Below are positions 26,095 through 35,185 of a DNA stretch of 42,417 nucleotides, piece after piece. The position numbers and the translations under genes are program-made. Within the stretch, counting starts at the first letter, position 1. Every line of letters begins with the position of its first letter. The notes under the pieces were generated by a model. That model saw only the letters and a list, made by a program, of their open reading frames with translations, searched no databases and had not been told where the DNA came from. The stretch comes from an uncultured Bradyrhizobium sp. (GTDB lineage: Bacteria > Pseudomonadota > Alphaproteobacteria > Rhizobiales > Xanthobacteraceae), in assembly GCF_936928535.1 (NCBI RefSeq), contig NZ_CAKZHY010000038.1:1-42417 (forward strand), in the 5' to 3' direction.

Positions 26095-26877
26095 TCAGCT
26101 CCCGCTGAACGAATTATACCCCTGGTCTTCCCAATAGCCGCCCTTGTAGTCGTTGGTGACTTCCATCGAGACGACGTATTTCGGGTTCTTGAAGCCGAGC
26201 TTGGTCGGCACGCGGATCTTCATGGGGAAGCCGTAGGCGCGCGGCAGGATCTCGTTGGCGTATTTGAACGTCATCTGCGTCTGCGGATGCAGCGCGGTGC
26301 GCATGTCCAGGGGCGAGTTGTAGCCGTCCTTGTCGGCGCACTGGAACCAGACGTATTTCGCGCGCGTGTCGGCACCGACGAGTTTTAGGAAATCGCGGAG
26401 CGGCGTGCCGGTCCAGCTGCCAATCGCGCTCCAGCCTTCGACGCAGATGTGACGCGTGATCTGCGTGAACTGCGGCAGCTTGTAGAGCTCCGGCAGCGTC
26501 CAGGACTTCTTGTTGTCGACGAGGCCGCGCACCTCGAGCTTCCAGGCCTCGCCATCGACGTCAGGCGCGTCGTCGAGATCGTAATAGGCGTTGAACGGGA
26601 ACGGCTTCGTGATGGCGCTCTCGGGGAAGGTCGGCGCCAGCGCATCGGGGTTGAAGATGAAATCCTGCACGGCATCGTTGAATTTCGAGACCTTCGCCAA
26701 CAGCGTATCGGCCGAAGAGGAATCGACCACGTCGCATCCGGTGAGCAAGGTCAGCGCGCCGAGGCTGGCGCCGCCGGCGATGAAGCGGCGGCGGGTCACG
26801 TCAGGCATCACTTTGAGGGAGTCCTTGATCAGCAGCCGCTTGTCGACGCCGGGGATCAGGAATGAACGCTTGGCCAT
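26095..26877 (-). CDS. Periplasmic molybdopterin-dependent oxidoreductase (MsrP/sulfite-oxidase fold)
   Basis: The 260-residue protein has a twin-arginine signal (TRRRFIAGGASLGALTLLTGCD) and one SUOX-type Mo-pterin domain. The ligand cysteine is C145 in RHICVEGWSAIGSWTGTPL. It also contains WFQCADKDGYNSPLDM and LPRAYGFPMKIRVPTKLGFKNPK. It is shorter than E. coli MsrP and has a lipobox-like LTGC after the Tat motif. The neighbouring cytochrome b, 14 bases upstream, is its likely electron partner. MsrP itself reduces methionine sulfoxide, but this subgroup's substrate is not established. Confidence 0.85.
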   Translation of the reverse strand: MAKRSFLIPGVDKRLLIKDSLKVMPDVTRRRFIAGGASLGALTLLTGCDVVDSSSADTLLAKVSKFNDAVQDFIFNPDALAPTFPESAITKPFPFNAYYDLDDAPDVDGEAWKLEVRGLVDNKKSWTLPELYKLPQFTQITRHICVEGWSAIGSWTGTPLRDFLKLVGADTRAKYVWFQCADKDGYNSPLDMRTALHPQTQMTFKYANEILPRAYGFPMKIRVPTKLGFKNPKYVVSMEVTNDYKGGYWEDQGYNSFSGS

Positions 26878-26891
26878 GATGGTTCTCCTAA

Positions 26892-27521
26892 TCAGCGACC
26901 GATGATCATCGCGCGCAGGCTCTTCGGCACCAAGAGCGCGAGCAGGACGTGAATCACGAGGAAGGCGCAGATCGCGGCCATGCAGAAGAAGTGCACGTAG
27001 CGCGCGGTCGGGTAATCGCCGAACAGCGTCACCAGCCAATGCAGCTGCACCGGCTTCCACATCGACAGGCCCGTCAGCACGATCAGCACTCCGACAACAA
27101 TAATGCCGGCATAGAGCGTGCGCTGCACGTAATTGTAGACGCTGAGGTCGTCATGGCCGAGCTTGAAGGTCAGCGCCGCCCTGACGTCGTGGAGCACGCC
27201 CGACGGCGTGATCGGCAGCAGTTTTTTCCGGAAGCGGCCGGATGCGAAACCGGTGATGAGATAGGCAAGGCCGTTGATCATCAAGAGCCACATCGCCGCG
27301 AAATGCCAGAGCAGGGCGCCGCCGAGCCAGCCGCCCAGCGTGTAGTCGCGCGGGAAGCTGAAGCCGAACAGCGGCGAGGCGTTGTAGATCTGCCATCCGG
27401 ACAGGATCATCAGGATCATGGCGAACGCGTTGGTCCAATGCATGACCCGGACCCAGACCGGCTGGATCACCTTGGGCTTGACGGCGCTGATCTGCTCGTC
27501 GGTCACGGTAAGGCTCGACAT
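26892..27521 (-). CDS. Four-helix cytochrome b subunit of the Mo oxidoreductase
   Basis: The 209-residue membrane protein belongs to the cytochrome b561/b6-like group. Four hydrophobic helices contain candidate heme histidines H28 (VRVMHWTNAF), H73 (LLWHFAAMW), H177 (RYVHFFCMA) and H191 (FLVIHVLLA). It probably passes electrons between the quinone pool and the periplasmic Mo enzyme encoded 14 bases downstream. It does not look like MsrQ, so this pair is only analogous to MsrPQ. Confidence 0.86.
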   Translation of the reverse strand: MSSLTVTDEQISAVKPKVIQPVWVRVMHWTNAFAMILMILSGWQIYNASPLFGFSFPRDYTLGGWLGGALLWHFAAMWLLMINGLAYLITGFASGRFRKKLLPITPSGVLHDVRAALTFKLGHDDLSVYNYVQRTLYAGIIVVGVLIVLTGLSMWKPVQLHWLVTLFGDYPTARYVHFFCMAAICAFLVIHVLLALLVPKSLRAMIIGR

Positions 27522-27553
27522 GATGGTTCCGTCCTGAAGGTCTGGCGTCAGTG

Positions 27554-27559
27554 ATTATA
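27554..27559 (-). promoter_or_regulatory. Consensus -10 box upstream of the cytochrome b gene
   Basis: A perfect TATAAT on the minus strand lies 33 bases before the cytochrome b start. No good -35 sequence is at 16-18 bases. It suggests the redox pair is transcribed separately from the fasciclin gene upstream. Confidence 0.4.
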
Positions 27560-27620
27560 CGCCGGTCTGCCCGCTTTCGTTACGCCAGCCGGCAGATCGA
27601 ATCGCCTGCCTTATCAGTCA

Positions 27621-27652
27621 CAATAAAGCGAGCCGGGTCACCCCGGCTCGCT
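27621..27652 (-). terminator. Terminator of the fasciclin gene
   Basis: AGCGAGCCGGG (27627-27637) pairs perfectly with CCCGGCTCGCT (27642-27652) around a four-base loop. On the minus strand the stem is followed by TTTATTG. It separates the fasciclin gene from the cytochrome b gene. Confidence 0.75.
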
Positions 27653-27695
27653 GTTTCGACGGATCCTGTCGGGGATGAAACAGGGGTATCAGGTG

Positions 27696-28250
27696 TTACG
27701 TCGCCGGCATCAGCACGGTGTCGACCACATGGATCACGCCGTTCGACTGGTTGACGTTGGAGATGGTCACCATCGAGGTGCCGCCCTTGGCGTCGACGAT
27801 CCAGACCTTGCCGTCCTGCTTCTTCACGGTCAGTTCCTCGCCCTCGACGGTCTTCAGCTTCTTGCCGTCGGTGAGGTCGGAGGCCTCGAGCTTGCCGGGC
27901 ACGACATGGTAGGTGAGGATCTTGGTCAGGGTCGCCTTGTTCTCGGGCTTGACCAGGGTGTCGACGGTGCCGGCCGGCAGCTTGCCGAAGGCGGCGTTGG
28001 TCGGCGCGAACACCGTGAACGGGCCCTTGCCCTCCAGCGTCGGCACCAGGCCGGCCGCCTTCACCGCCGCGACCAGCGTCGTGTGGTCCTTCGAGTTGAC
28101 GGCGTTCTGGACGATGTTCTTCGAGGGGAACATCGCGGCGCCGCCGACCATGACGGTCTTTTCCTCGGCGCGGGCGGGCGCGATGACTGATGCGGTGATG
28201 GCCAGCGCGCTGAAGGCAGCGGCGGTGAGATAGGCAATGCGCTTCGACAT
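27696..28250 (-). CDS. Exported fasciclin-domain protein
   Basis: The 184-residue protein has a signal peptide (cleavage after PARA-EE) and one FAS1 domain. Typical motifs are TTLVAAVKAAGLVPTLEGKG, PFTVFAPTNAAFGKLP, LTKILTYHVVPGKL and, at the end, NGVIHVVDTVLMP. FAS1 domains mediate adhesion or protein contacts at the cell surface; the binding partner is unknown. The ATG at 28250 has GGGAG seven bases upstream. It is upstream of, and on the same strand as, the cytochrome b/Mo oxidoreductase pair but is separated by a hairpin. Confidence 0.92.
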   Translation of the reverse strand: MSKRIAYLTAAAFSALAITASVIAPARAEEKTVMVGGAAMFPSKNIVQNAVNSKDHTTLVAAVKAAGLVPTLEGKGPFTVFAPTNAAFGKLPAGTVDTLVKPENKATLTKILTYHVVPGKLEASDLTDGKKLKTVEGEELTVKKQDGKVWIVDAKGGTSMVTISNVNQSNGVIHVVDTVLMPAT

Positions 28251-28568
28251 GGAGAAACTCCCGATTTCGATGGTGACCGGCGATGACCGGCCTTTGCGTT
28301 GGGGCAACAACGGCTGCTGGCGACAGTTTGACGTGAGGCAGCAGCGCGTCGTTGGCCGAACTACGGGAGGGTTCGCATGGGAGTTTCGGGGAATAATTTA
28401 TTGTGATGCGTGAAACTATGGGGCGGGTGGCCGTGTGGGGTGCGCGCATGCTGAGCGAATGGTGCCGTAGGGTGGGCAAAGGCGCAAAGCGCTGTGCCCA
28501 CGATCTCTCTCCGCAATTGAGAATGGTGGGCACGCTTCGCTTTGCCCACCCTACAGCAGTGCCTCGCC
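28251..28568. other. Gene-free gap with one repeat
   Basis: The 318 bases lie between the starts and ends of two minus-strand genes. The right third is the palindromic repeat at 28467-28554. The left part contains AATAATTTATT, the only strongly AT-rich stretch, which may belong to the fasciclin promoter. No gene is supported here. Confidence 0.6.
28467..28554. repeat. GTAGGGTGGGCAAAG palindromic repeat (copy 2)
   Basis: It has the same 15-base outer arms as the copy at 20213-20300 and the same length of 88 bases. The loops differ. It lies just past the SDR stop. Confidence 0.92.
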
Positions 28569-29330
28569 TCAATCCCTGTTGTTCGGCGTCTGGATGAACC
28601 CGCGATTGTGCGTCGGGCTGATCAGCAGCTCGTTGATGCACACGCGCGGCGGCATGCTGGCGATGAAGGCGATGGTGCGGCCGAGATCTTCGGATTGCAG
28701 CATCCTGGCCTGCTCCTCTTCGCTCGGCACCACCGGACGCAGCTTGAGGATCGGGGTCGCCACCTCGCCCGGCATCAGGCAGCAGGCGCGCAGGCCGTTG
28801 ACGCATTCGTCCATGTTGAAGGAATGGGTCAGCGCCAGCACCGCATGCTTGGTGGTGGTGTAAGCTGGGCCCGGCATTTTCGAGACGTGGCGTCCGGCCC
28901 AGGAGGAGACGTTGATGATCGAGCCGTCCTGCTGCTTGCGCATCGTCGGCAGCACCGCTCGCATGCAATAGAGCACGCCGTTGAGATTGACCTGGACCAG
29001 TCTGTCCCAGCCCTCCAGTTCCATGTCCTTCCAGCTGCGCTTGGGGACGTTGATGCCGGCATTGTTCACGAGCAGGTCGATCCGGCCGTGCTTTGCGACG
29101 ATCTGATCGGCCGCCTTCTGGGCCTGGTCCGCGTTGGAGACGTCCAGCGCGATGGCCTCGGCGGCACCGCCCGCCCCCGTGATCTTGGCCACCACGGTCT
29201 CCAGGGCGTCCTTGCGCCGGCCGGAGACCACTACCGTCCAGCCATCGGCCGCGAGCGCCTCGGCGCCGGCCTCCCCGATCCCGCTGCCGCCACCGGTGAC
29301 CCAGGCCACGCGTTTCCCAGATTTGGTCAT
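28569..29330 (-). CDS. Short-chain dehydrogenase/reductase
   Basis: The 253-residue classical SDR has the cofactor motif TGGGSGIG (12-19), NNAG (89-92), catalytic serine in NVSSWAGR (142-143) and YTTTK (Y157, K161). The arginines after beta-strand 2 (SGRRKDAL) suggest NADP preference. The substrate is unknown. It is divergent from malonyl-CoA synthetase with 95 bases between the starts. Confidence 0.9.
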   Translation of the reverse strand: MTKSGKRVAWVTGGGSGIGEAGAEALAADGWTVVVSGRRKDALETVVAKITGAGGAAEAIALDVSNADQAQKAADQIVAKHGRIDLLVNNAGINVPKRSWKDMELEGWDRLVQVNLNGVLYCMRAVLPTMRKQQDGSIINVSSWAGRHVSKMPGPAYTTTKHAVLALTHSFNMDECVNGLRACCLMPGEVATPILKLRPVVPSEEEQARMLQSEDLGRTIAFIASMPPRVCINELLISPTHNRGFIQTPNNRD

Positions 29331-29425
29331 GCAAACTGTCTCCGTTGCTTCATTGGGGCGGTTTTTGCTAATCCAGCCCTCGGTTTTGACCGGCCTTGTC
29401 AGTCTTGCGGTCGAGGAAATCTTGC

Positions 29426-30955
29426 ATGAACCACGCAGCCAACGCCAATTTGTTTTCCCGCCTGTTCGACGGCCTCGACGATCCCAAGCGCCTCGCGATC
29501 GAGACGCAGGACGGCGGTCGTATCAGCTATGGCGAGCTGATCGCGCGGGCCGGGCAGATGGCGAATGTGCTGGTCGCGCGCGGCGTGAAGCCGGGCGACC
29601 GCGTCGCGGTGCAGGTCGAGAAGTCGGTTGCCAATATCGTGCTGTATCTCGGCACGGTCAGGGCCGGCGCGGTCTATCTGCCGCTGAACACCGCCTATAC
29701 GCTCAACGAGCTCGACTACTTCATCGGCGATGCCGAACCGTCGCTGGTGGTCTGCGATCCCGCCAAGGCCGAAGGGCTCGCCCCGATCGCCGCCAAGGTG
29801 AAGGCCAAGGTCGAGACATTGGGAGCTGACGGCAAGGGCTCGCTGACGGACGCTGCCGAGAAGGCCAGCAGCGAGTTCACAACGGTCTCGCGTGAAAACG
29901 ACGACCTCGCCGCGATCCTCTACACTTCGGGCACGACAGGCCGCTCCAAGGGCGCAATGCTCAGCCACGACAATCTCGCGTCGAACTCACTTTCGCTGGT
30001 CGACTATTGGCGCTTCACTGACAAGGACGTGCTGATCCACGCACTGCCGATCTACCACACCCACGGCCTGTTCGTGGCGACCAACGTGACGCTGTTCGCG
30101 CGGGCCTCGATGATTTTCCTGCCGAGGCTCGATCCTGAACTCATCATCAAGCTAATGGCGCGCGCCACGGTGCTGATGGGCGTGCCGACCTTCTACACGC
30201 GCTTGCTGCAAAATCCGTCGCTGTCGAAGGAGACGACCAGGCATATGCGTCTGTTCATCTCGGGCTCGGCGCCGCTGCTGGCCGAGACCCATCGCGAATG
30301 GTCCGCACGCACCGGGCACGCCGTGCTCGAGCGCTACGGCATGACCGAAACCAACATGAACACGTCGAATCCTTACGACGGCGAACGCATCCCCGGCGCG
30401 GTCGGCTTTCCGCTTCCCGGCGTCTCGGTACGCGTGACCGAACCCGAGACCGGCAAGGAATTGCCGCGCGAGGATATCGGCATGATCGAGGTGAAGGGCC
30501 CGAACGTCTTTAAGGGCTACTGGCGCATGCCTGAAAAGACCAAGTCCGAATTCCGGCCCGACGGCTTCTTCATCACCGGCGACCTCGGCAAGATCGACGA
30601 CAAGGGCTATGTCCACATCCTCGGCCGCGGCAAGGACCTCGTGATCTCGGGTGGCTTCAACGTGTACCCGAAGGAAATCGAGAGCGAGATCGACGCCATG
30701 CCCGGCGTGATCGAATCCGCCGTGATCGGCGTGCCGCATGCCGATTTCGGCGAGGGCGTCACCGCGGTGCTGGTCTGCAACAAGGGCGCCGACATCACCG
30801 AGGCCGCCGTGCTGAAGGCGCTCGACGGACGGCTGGCAAAATTCAAGATGCCCAAGCGCGTCTTCGTCGTCGACGAGCTGCCGCGGAATACGATGGGCAA
30901 GGTGCAGAAGAACGTCTTGCGGGATACGTACAAGGATATTTACGCGAAGAAGTGA
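29426..30955 (+). CDS. matB: Malonyl-CoA synthetase (MatB-type acyl-CoA ligase)
   Basis: The 509-residue adenylate-forming enzyme has the AMP-binding motif ILYTSGTTGRSKGAMLSH (about 165-182). The C-terminal hinge is GDLGKIDDKGYVHILGRGKD, and the catalytic lysine is K492 in PRNTMGKVQKN. The N-terminus (NLFSRLFDGLDDPKRLAIET) and YERYGMTE-like ERYGMTETNMNTSNPYDGER segment are typical of rhizobial MatB, which makes malonyl-CoA from malonate. The ATG at 29426 has GAGG upstream. No MatA decarboxylase or MatC transporter is adjacent. Confidence 0.87.
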   Translation: MNHAANANLFSRLFDGLDDPKRLAIETQDGGRISYGELIARAGQMANVLVARGVKPGDRVAVQVEKSVANIVLYLGTVRAGAVYLPLNTAYTLNELDYFIGDAEPSLVVCDPAKAEGLAPIAAKVKAKVETLGADGKGSLTDAAEKASSEFTTVSRENDDLAAILYTSGTTGRSKGAMLSHDNLASNSLSLVDYWRFTDKDVLIHALPIYHTHGLFVATNVTLFARASMIFLPRLDPELIIKLMARATVLMGVPTFYTRLLQNPSLSKETTRHMRLFISGSAPLLAETHREWSARTGHAVLERYGMTETNMNTSNPYDGERIPGAVGFPLPGVSVRVTEPETGKELPREDIGMIEVKGPNVFKGYWRMPEKTKSEFRPDGFFITGDLGKIDDKGYVHILGRGKDLVISGGFNVYPKEIESEIDAMPGVIESAVIGVPHADFGEGVTAVLVCNKGADITEAAVLKALDGRLAKFKMPKRVFVVDELPRNTMGKVQKNVLRDTYKDIYAKK

Positions 30956-30973
30956 GGGGACCCGCTCTCTCGC

Positions 30974-31060
30974 CGTCATTGCGAGGAGCCCTTGCGACGA
31001 AGCAATCCAGACTGCCGCCGCGGAGAAATTCTGGATTGCTTCGCTGCACTCGCAATGACG
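30974..31060. repeat. CGTCATTGCG palindromic repeat
   Basis: The outer arms CGTCATTGCG and CGCAATGACG are joined by inner GAAGCAATCCAG and CTGGATTGCTTC arms. It is the well-known 'cgtcattgcgagcgaagc' type repeat of Bradyrhizobium. It lies between the convergent matB and TauE/SafE genes. Confidence 0.9.
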
Positions 31061-31073
31061 GAGGTTGTGGCGG

Positions 31074-31934
31074 CTACTGCCCGCCCACCAAACTCATCGC
31101 AAACCGGCTGCCGACGATAAACAAATAACACCCGAACGCGACTTCCAGCGTCCGCTTCGACATCGCGTGCGCGGCGCGCACGCCGAGCGGTGCGGTGACG
31201 AGGCTCATCGACATCACCAGCACGGCGCCGATCAGCGAGACGTAGCCGAGCGCGAACGGCACTTGCAGGGCCGACACGCCGGGATAGGTCGCGGCCGCGG
31301 GCCAGCCGGCATAGATGTAGCCGAGCGCACCGGGGATCGAGATCAGCACGGCGAGCGCCGATGAGGTCGCGACCGCCTGATGGATCGGACGGCCGTAAAA
31401 CGTCATCAGCAGGTTCGAGAACAGACCGCCGCCGATGCCCATCAGCGTCGAGAGAATGCCGACGCAGAAGCCGTAGACGCGCATCAACGGTCCCTTCGGC
31501 AGGTCGTCGCCGAGCTTCCAGGTCTCGCGACCGAAGATGAGGCGGGCCGATGCGGAATAGGCAACGACGACGAACACGATCTTGAACAAGCGCTCGGGCG
31601 CGTAGCGCGCGATCACGCTGCCGGCGACGACGCCGATGACGATCGGCAGCCACCACACGCGCAGGATCGACATGTCGACCGCGCCGCGCTTGTAATGCGC
31701 CTGGAACGAACGGATCGACGTCGGGATGATCACCGCGAGCGAGGTGCCGACACAGAGCGGCATGCGGACTTCCAGCGGCACGCCGGCGATGCGGAAGCAT
31801 TCGTAAAACACCGGCACGAGGATCGCGCCGCCCCCGATGCCGAACACGCCGGCGAGAAATCCTGATAGCGCGCCGACTGCGATCAGCAGCAGCGCGAGCT
31901 CGACGAGCTCCTTGATATAAAGACCTGCGATCAC
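31074..31934 (-). CDS. TauE/SafE-family membrane permease
   Basis: The 286-residue protein has about eight hydrophobic helices and the two family repeats. The first is GALSGFLAGVFGIGGGAILVP; the second is GILSTLMGIGGGLFSNLLM, separated by a charged loop. Such proteins export sulfite, sulfoacetate or other organic anions; the substrate is not deducible. The frame stays open to 32294, but the GTG at 31932-31934 with AGG five bases upstream starts the protein at MIAGLYIKELVELALL, as in the family. The upstream part lacks family features. Confidence 0.85.
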   Translation of the reverse strand: MIAGLYIKELVELALLLIAVGALSGFLAGVFGIGGGAILVPVFYECFRIAGVPLEVRMPLCVGTSLAVIIPTSIRSFQAHYKRGAVDMSILRVWWLPIVIGVVAGSVIARYAPERLFKIVFVVVAYSASARLIFGRETWKLGDDLPKGPLMRVYGFCVGILSTLMGIGGGLFSNLLMTFYGRPIHQAVATSSALAVLISIPGALGYIYAGWPAAATYPGVSALQVPFALGYVSLIGAVLVMSMSLVTAPLGVRAAHAMSKRTLEVAFGCYLFIVGSRFAMSLVGGQ

Positions 31935-32453
31935 CCGGACCTGCCCCCGCAGCTCACCGCAACTTTTCCGATTCGCGCGACGAATTGAGCTGCGCGCGAA
32001 GCTGTAGGCGATCCCATTTGGACGGTCGACACGCTGCATCGGTAGTCTTGGGTGGATTGCAGACGGCGCATATCCGCCGCGGCGCGGAAAATCGATGCGC
32101 GTCGTGGAAATCAGCGAGTGGAACGCGCGCTTGCCGAGGCGCCTGCGTGCCATGAACTGACTGGTTCGAACCCTGATGACCAGCCAGCGGCTTAGAGCCG
32201 TTCCAATAGCAATTTCAATGCACCTTGACGGTCGCAGAAAGAGATGAATTAATATTCTCTTCTTCGGCGGTTCACCATCGCGCTGGTATACCAAGCCCCC
32301 GATTGGCTTGTTGCATCAATGTCGTAGAGCTGAATGCCGGTTCGATTTATGGCGATTTGGTGATTGCGCAGGCCAAATCGACTCCGTAAATAGAGCCGAC
32401 CTCTCGCGATCCCCGCGCGCGCCCCGCTGGGCCGCCATAAACATCAAAAGCCC
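31935..32453. other. Long gap between the TauE/SafE gene and sdhC
   Basis: The 519 bases contain the divergent promoters of the permease and the sdh operon. The region from 32200 to 32400 is markedly AT-rich (for example GATGAATTAATATTC). No gene is convincing. An open minus-strand frame continues through the left half but has atypical codons. An inverted repeat at 32353 is listed separately. Confidence 0.6.
32353..32380. promoter_or_regulatory. CGATTTGG/CCAAATCG inverted repeat upstream of sdhC
   Basis: Eight-base perfect arms (32353-32360 and 32373-32380) lie 12 bases apart, about 75 bases before the sdhC start. It is a candidate operator or leader hairpin of the sdh operon; no regulator is assigned. 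Confidence 0.4.
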
Positions 32454-32852
32454 ATGACCGCACGGATCGAACGACCGCTTTCACCACACATGCAAGTCTA
32501 CCGCTGGACGTTGACGATGGCGATGTCCATCGTCCATCGCGCCACCGGTATCGCCCTCTATGTCGGAACCCTGCTGCTGGTCTGGTGGCTGGTTGCCGCA
32601 GCTTCGGGCCCCGCCGCCTACGCCAACGTGCAGGCCTTCACCGGCAGCATCATCGGCCGGCTGATCGTGTTCGGCTACACCTGGGCGCTGATGCACCATA
32701 TGCTGAGCGGCATCAGGCACTTCGTTTGGGACCTCGGCTACGGCTTCAAGGCCAATGAGCGCGAAGCGCTGACCTGGGGCGCAGCGATCGGCGGCATCGC
32801 GCTGACGGTGCTGATCTGGATCATCGCCTACGCGATCGGAGGTGGACGATGA
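32454..32852 (+). CDS. sdhC: Succinate dehydrogenase cytochrome b556 subunit
   Basis: The 132-residue three-helix membrane subunit has the quinone-site motif SIVHRATG (S25, H28, R29) and the heme motif HMLSGIRHFVWD with H82 as likely ligand. It anchors SdhAB with SdhD in the inner membrane. It is the first gene of sdhCDAB; its stop overlaps the sdhD start by four bases. Confidence 0.96.
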   Translation: MTARIERPLSPHMQVYRWTLTMAMSIVHRATGIALYVGTLLLVWWLVAAASGPAAYANVQAFTGSIIGRLIVFGYTWALMHHMLSGIRHFVWDLGYGFKANEREALTWGAAIGGIALTVLIWIIAYAIGGGR

Positions 32853-33253
32853 GCGCGTCAGATACGCCCAAGCGCAGCATGCGCACCCCGCTCGGCCGCG
32901 TCCGCAGTCTCGGTGCCGCGCATTCCGGCACGTCCGATTTCTGGCGCCAGCGCATCACGGCCGTCGCCATGACGCTGCTGATGATCCCTGTCATCGTGGT
33001 GATCGTCATGCTGTTTGGACGCAACCAGGCGTTCGCGGCACAGACCCTCGGCTCGCTGCCGATCGCCGTCATCATGCTGCTCTTCATCGTCGCCAGCGCC
33101 TGGCACATGAAGATCGGCATGCAGGTCGTGATCGAGGACTACGTCCATCACGAGAAGCTGAAGCTGGTCTCGATCATGCTCAACAACTTCTTCTCGATCG
33201 CCGTGGCGCTCGCTTCGGCCTATGCGATCCTCAAACTGTCTTCCGGAGTGTAA
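32849..33253 (+). CDS. sdhD: Succinate dehydrogenase membrane anchor subunit
   Basis: The 134-residue subunit has three hydrophobic helices. The conserved motif WHMKIGMQVVIEDYVH supplies H86 as heme ligand, with D97 and Y98 near the quinone site. The N-terminus is basic and cytoplasmic (MRTPLGRVRSLGAAHSGTSDFW). ATG overlaps the sdhC stop; sdhA begins three bases after its stop. Confidence 0.96.
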   Translation: MSASDTPKRSMRTPLGRVRSLGAAHSGTSDFWRQRITAVAMTLLMIPVIVVIVMLFGRNQAFAAQTLGSLPIAVIMLLFIVASAWHMKIGMQVVIEDYVHHEKLKLVSIMLNNFFSIAVALASAYAILKLSSGV

Positions 33254-33256
33254 CCC

Positions 33257-35092
33257 ATGGCCAACGAGACGAATGGCAAGGGCAACGGCGCTCCCGCCAC
33301 CAATGGCAAAGCCTATCCGATCGAAGACCACACCTATGACGTCGTCGTGGTCGGCGCCGGCGGCGCCGGCCTGCGCGCCGTGGTCGGCTGCAGCGAGGCC
33401 GGCCTGAAGACGGCCTGCATCACCAAGGTGTTTCCGACCCGCTCGCACACCGTCGCGGCGCAGGGCGGCATCTCCGCCTCGCTCGGCAACATGCACAAGG
33501 ACGACTGGCGCTGGCACATGTACGACACCGTGAAGGGGTCGGACTGGCTCGGCGACCAGGACGCGATCGAATACATGGTGCGCAACGCGCCCGAGGCGGT
33601 CTACGAGCTCGAGCATTGGGGCGTTCCGTTCTCGCGCACCGAGGACGGCAAGATCTACCAGCGTCCGTTCGGCGGCATGACCATGGACTACGGCAAGGGC
33701 CAGGCGCAGCGCACCTGTGCCGCCGCCGACCGCACCGGCCACGCCATGCTGCACACGATGTATGGCCAGTCGCTGCGTCACGCGGCCGAGTTCTTCATCG
33801 AGTTCTTCGCCATCGATTTGATCATGGACGACCAGGGCACCTGCCGCGGCGTCATCGCGCTCAAGCTCGACGACGGCACGCTGCATCGCTTCCGCGCCCA
33901 GACCGTGATCCTCGCCACCGGCGGCTACGGTCGCGCCTACGCCTCCTGCACCTCGGCGCACACCTGCACCGGCGACGGCGGCGGCATGGTGCTGCGCGCC
34001 GGACTGCCGCTGCAGGACATGGAGTTCGTGCAGTTCCACCCGACCGGCATCTACGGTTCGGGCTGTCTCGTCACCGAAGGCGCCCGCGGCGAAGGTGGCT
34101 ATCTCGTCAACTCCGAAGGCGAGCGCTTCATGGAGCGCTATGCGCCGTCGGCAAAGGACCTCGCCTCGCGCGACGTCGTCTCGCGCGCGATGACCATCGA
34201 GATCCGCGAAGGCCGCGGCGTCGGCAAGAAGAAGGACCACATCTTCCTGCATCTCGACCATCTCGATCCCGCCGTGCTCGCCGAGCGCCTGCCGGGTATC
34301 TCGGAGTCGGCCAAGATCTTCGCCAATGTCGACGTAACGCGCGAGCCGATCCCGATCGTGCCGACCGTGCATTACAACATGGGCGGCATCCCGACGAACT
34401 ATCACGGCGAAGTCCTGACCAAGAAGGACGGCGACGACAACGCCATCATCCCCGGCCTGATGGCGATCGGCGAAGCCGCCTGCGTCTCCGTGCACGGTGC
34501 CAACCGCCTCGGCTCCAACTCGCTGATCGACCTCGTCGTGTTCGGCCGCGCCGCGGCGCTGCGCCTCGCCGAGAAGTTGACGCCGAACGCCAAGCAGCCG
34601 GAGCTGCCGGCGAACTCGTCAGATCTCGCGCTCGGCCGCCTCGACCATTACCGCTATGCCTCGGGCGGCACGCCGACCGCAAAGCTGCGCGAAGGCATGC
34701 AGCACGTGATGCAGACCAACTGCGCCGTGTTCCGCACCGGCGAGGTCTTGAGCGAAGGCCAGAACCTGATCGAGAAGGTCCACAGCGGCATCTCCGATAT
34801 CGCCGTGTCCGACCGCTCGCTGGTGTGGAATTCCGATCTGATCGAGACGCTCGAGTTCGACAATCTGATCTCGCAGGCGGTGGTGACGATGGACTCCGCC
34901 ACCAACCGCACCGAGAGCCGCGGCGCGCATGCCCGCGAGGACTTCTCCGCGCGCGACGACAAGAACTGGATGAAGCACACGCTGGCCTGGCTCGACGACA
35001 AGGGCAAGGTCAAGATCGAGTACCGCCCGGTTCACGACTACACCATGACCAACGACGTGCAGTACATCCCGCCGAAAGCGCGCGTGTATTGA
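33257..35092 (+). CDS. sdhA: Succinate dehydrogenase flavoprotein subunit
   Basis: The 611-residue catalytic subunit oxidises succinate to fumarate. The FAD-binding [12 protein letters not shown] segment (about 30-41), the covalent-FAD histidine H64 in [10 protein letters not shown], the [21 protein letters not shown] region and [18 protein letters not shown] are all present. The C-terminal helical domain ends with the usual [11 protein letters not shown]. It is in the cytoplasm-facing part of complex II. Confidence 0.98.
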   Translation: MANETNGKGNGAPATNGKAYPIEDHTYDVVVVGAGGAGLRAVVGCSEAGLKTACITKVFPTRSHTVAAQGGISASLGNMHKDDWRWHMYDTVKGSDWLGDQDAIEYMVRNAPEAVYELEHWGVPFSRTEDGKIYQRPFGGMTMDYGKGQAQRTCAAADRTGHAMLHTMYGQSLRHAAEFFIEFFAIDLIMDDQGTCRGVIALKLDDGTLHRFRAQTVILATGGYGRAYASCTSAHTCTGDGGGMVLRAGLPLQDMEFVQFHPTGIYGSGCLVTEGARGEGGYLVNSEGERFMERYAPSAKDLASRDVVSRAMTIEIREGRGVGKKKDHIFLHLDHLDPAVLAERLPGISESAKIFANVDVTREPIPIVPTVHYNMGGIPTNYHGEVLTKKDGDDNAIIPGLMAIGEAACVSVHGANRLGSNSLIDLVVFGRAAALRLAEKLTPNAKQPELPANSSDLALGRLDHYRYASGGTPTAKLREGMQHVMQTNCAVFRTGEVLSEGQNLIEKVHSGISDIAVSDRSLVWNSDLIETLEFDNLISQAVVTMDSATNRTESRGAHAREDFSARDDKNWMKHTLAWLDDKGKVKIEYRPVHDYTMTNDVQYIPPKARVY

Positions 35093-35105
35093 GCGAACAG
35101 TAGCC

Positions 35106-35185
35106 GTCATTCCGGGACGATGCGCAGCATCGAACCCGGAATCTCGAGATTCCGGGTCTGGTCCTTCGGACCATCCCGGAATGAC
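35106..35185. repeat. GTCATTCCGGG palindromic repeat (copy 2), inside the sdh operon
   Basis: The element fills 80 of the 107 bases between the sdhA stop and the sdhB start. Its last 55 bases are identical to the copy at 23550-23629. It should form a strong hairpin in the sdh mRNA. Confidence 0.93.

Noticed and set aside
27580..29334. Minus-strand frame of 584 codons across the fasciclin and SDR genes
   Set aside because: It crosses two real minus-strand genes in another frame and a palindromic repeat, and its translation has no domain.
31935..32294. Upstream extension of the TauE/SafE protein by 120 residues
   Set aside because: No membrane or family features and atypical codons; a GTG with a fitting ribosome-binding site starts the recognisable protein.
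32858..34495. Minus-strand frame of 545 codons opposite sdhD-sdhA
   Set aside because: Low-complexity His/Asp/Val-rich translation with no domain; antisense to well-supported sdh genes.
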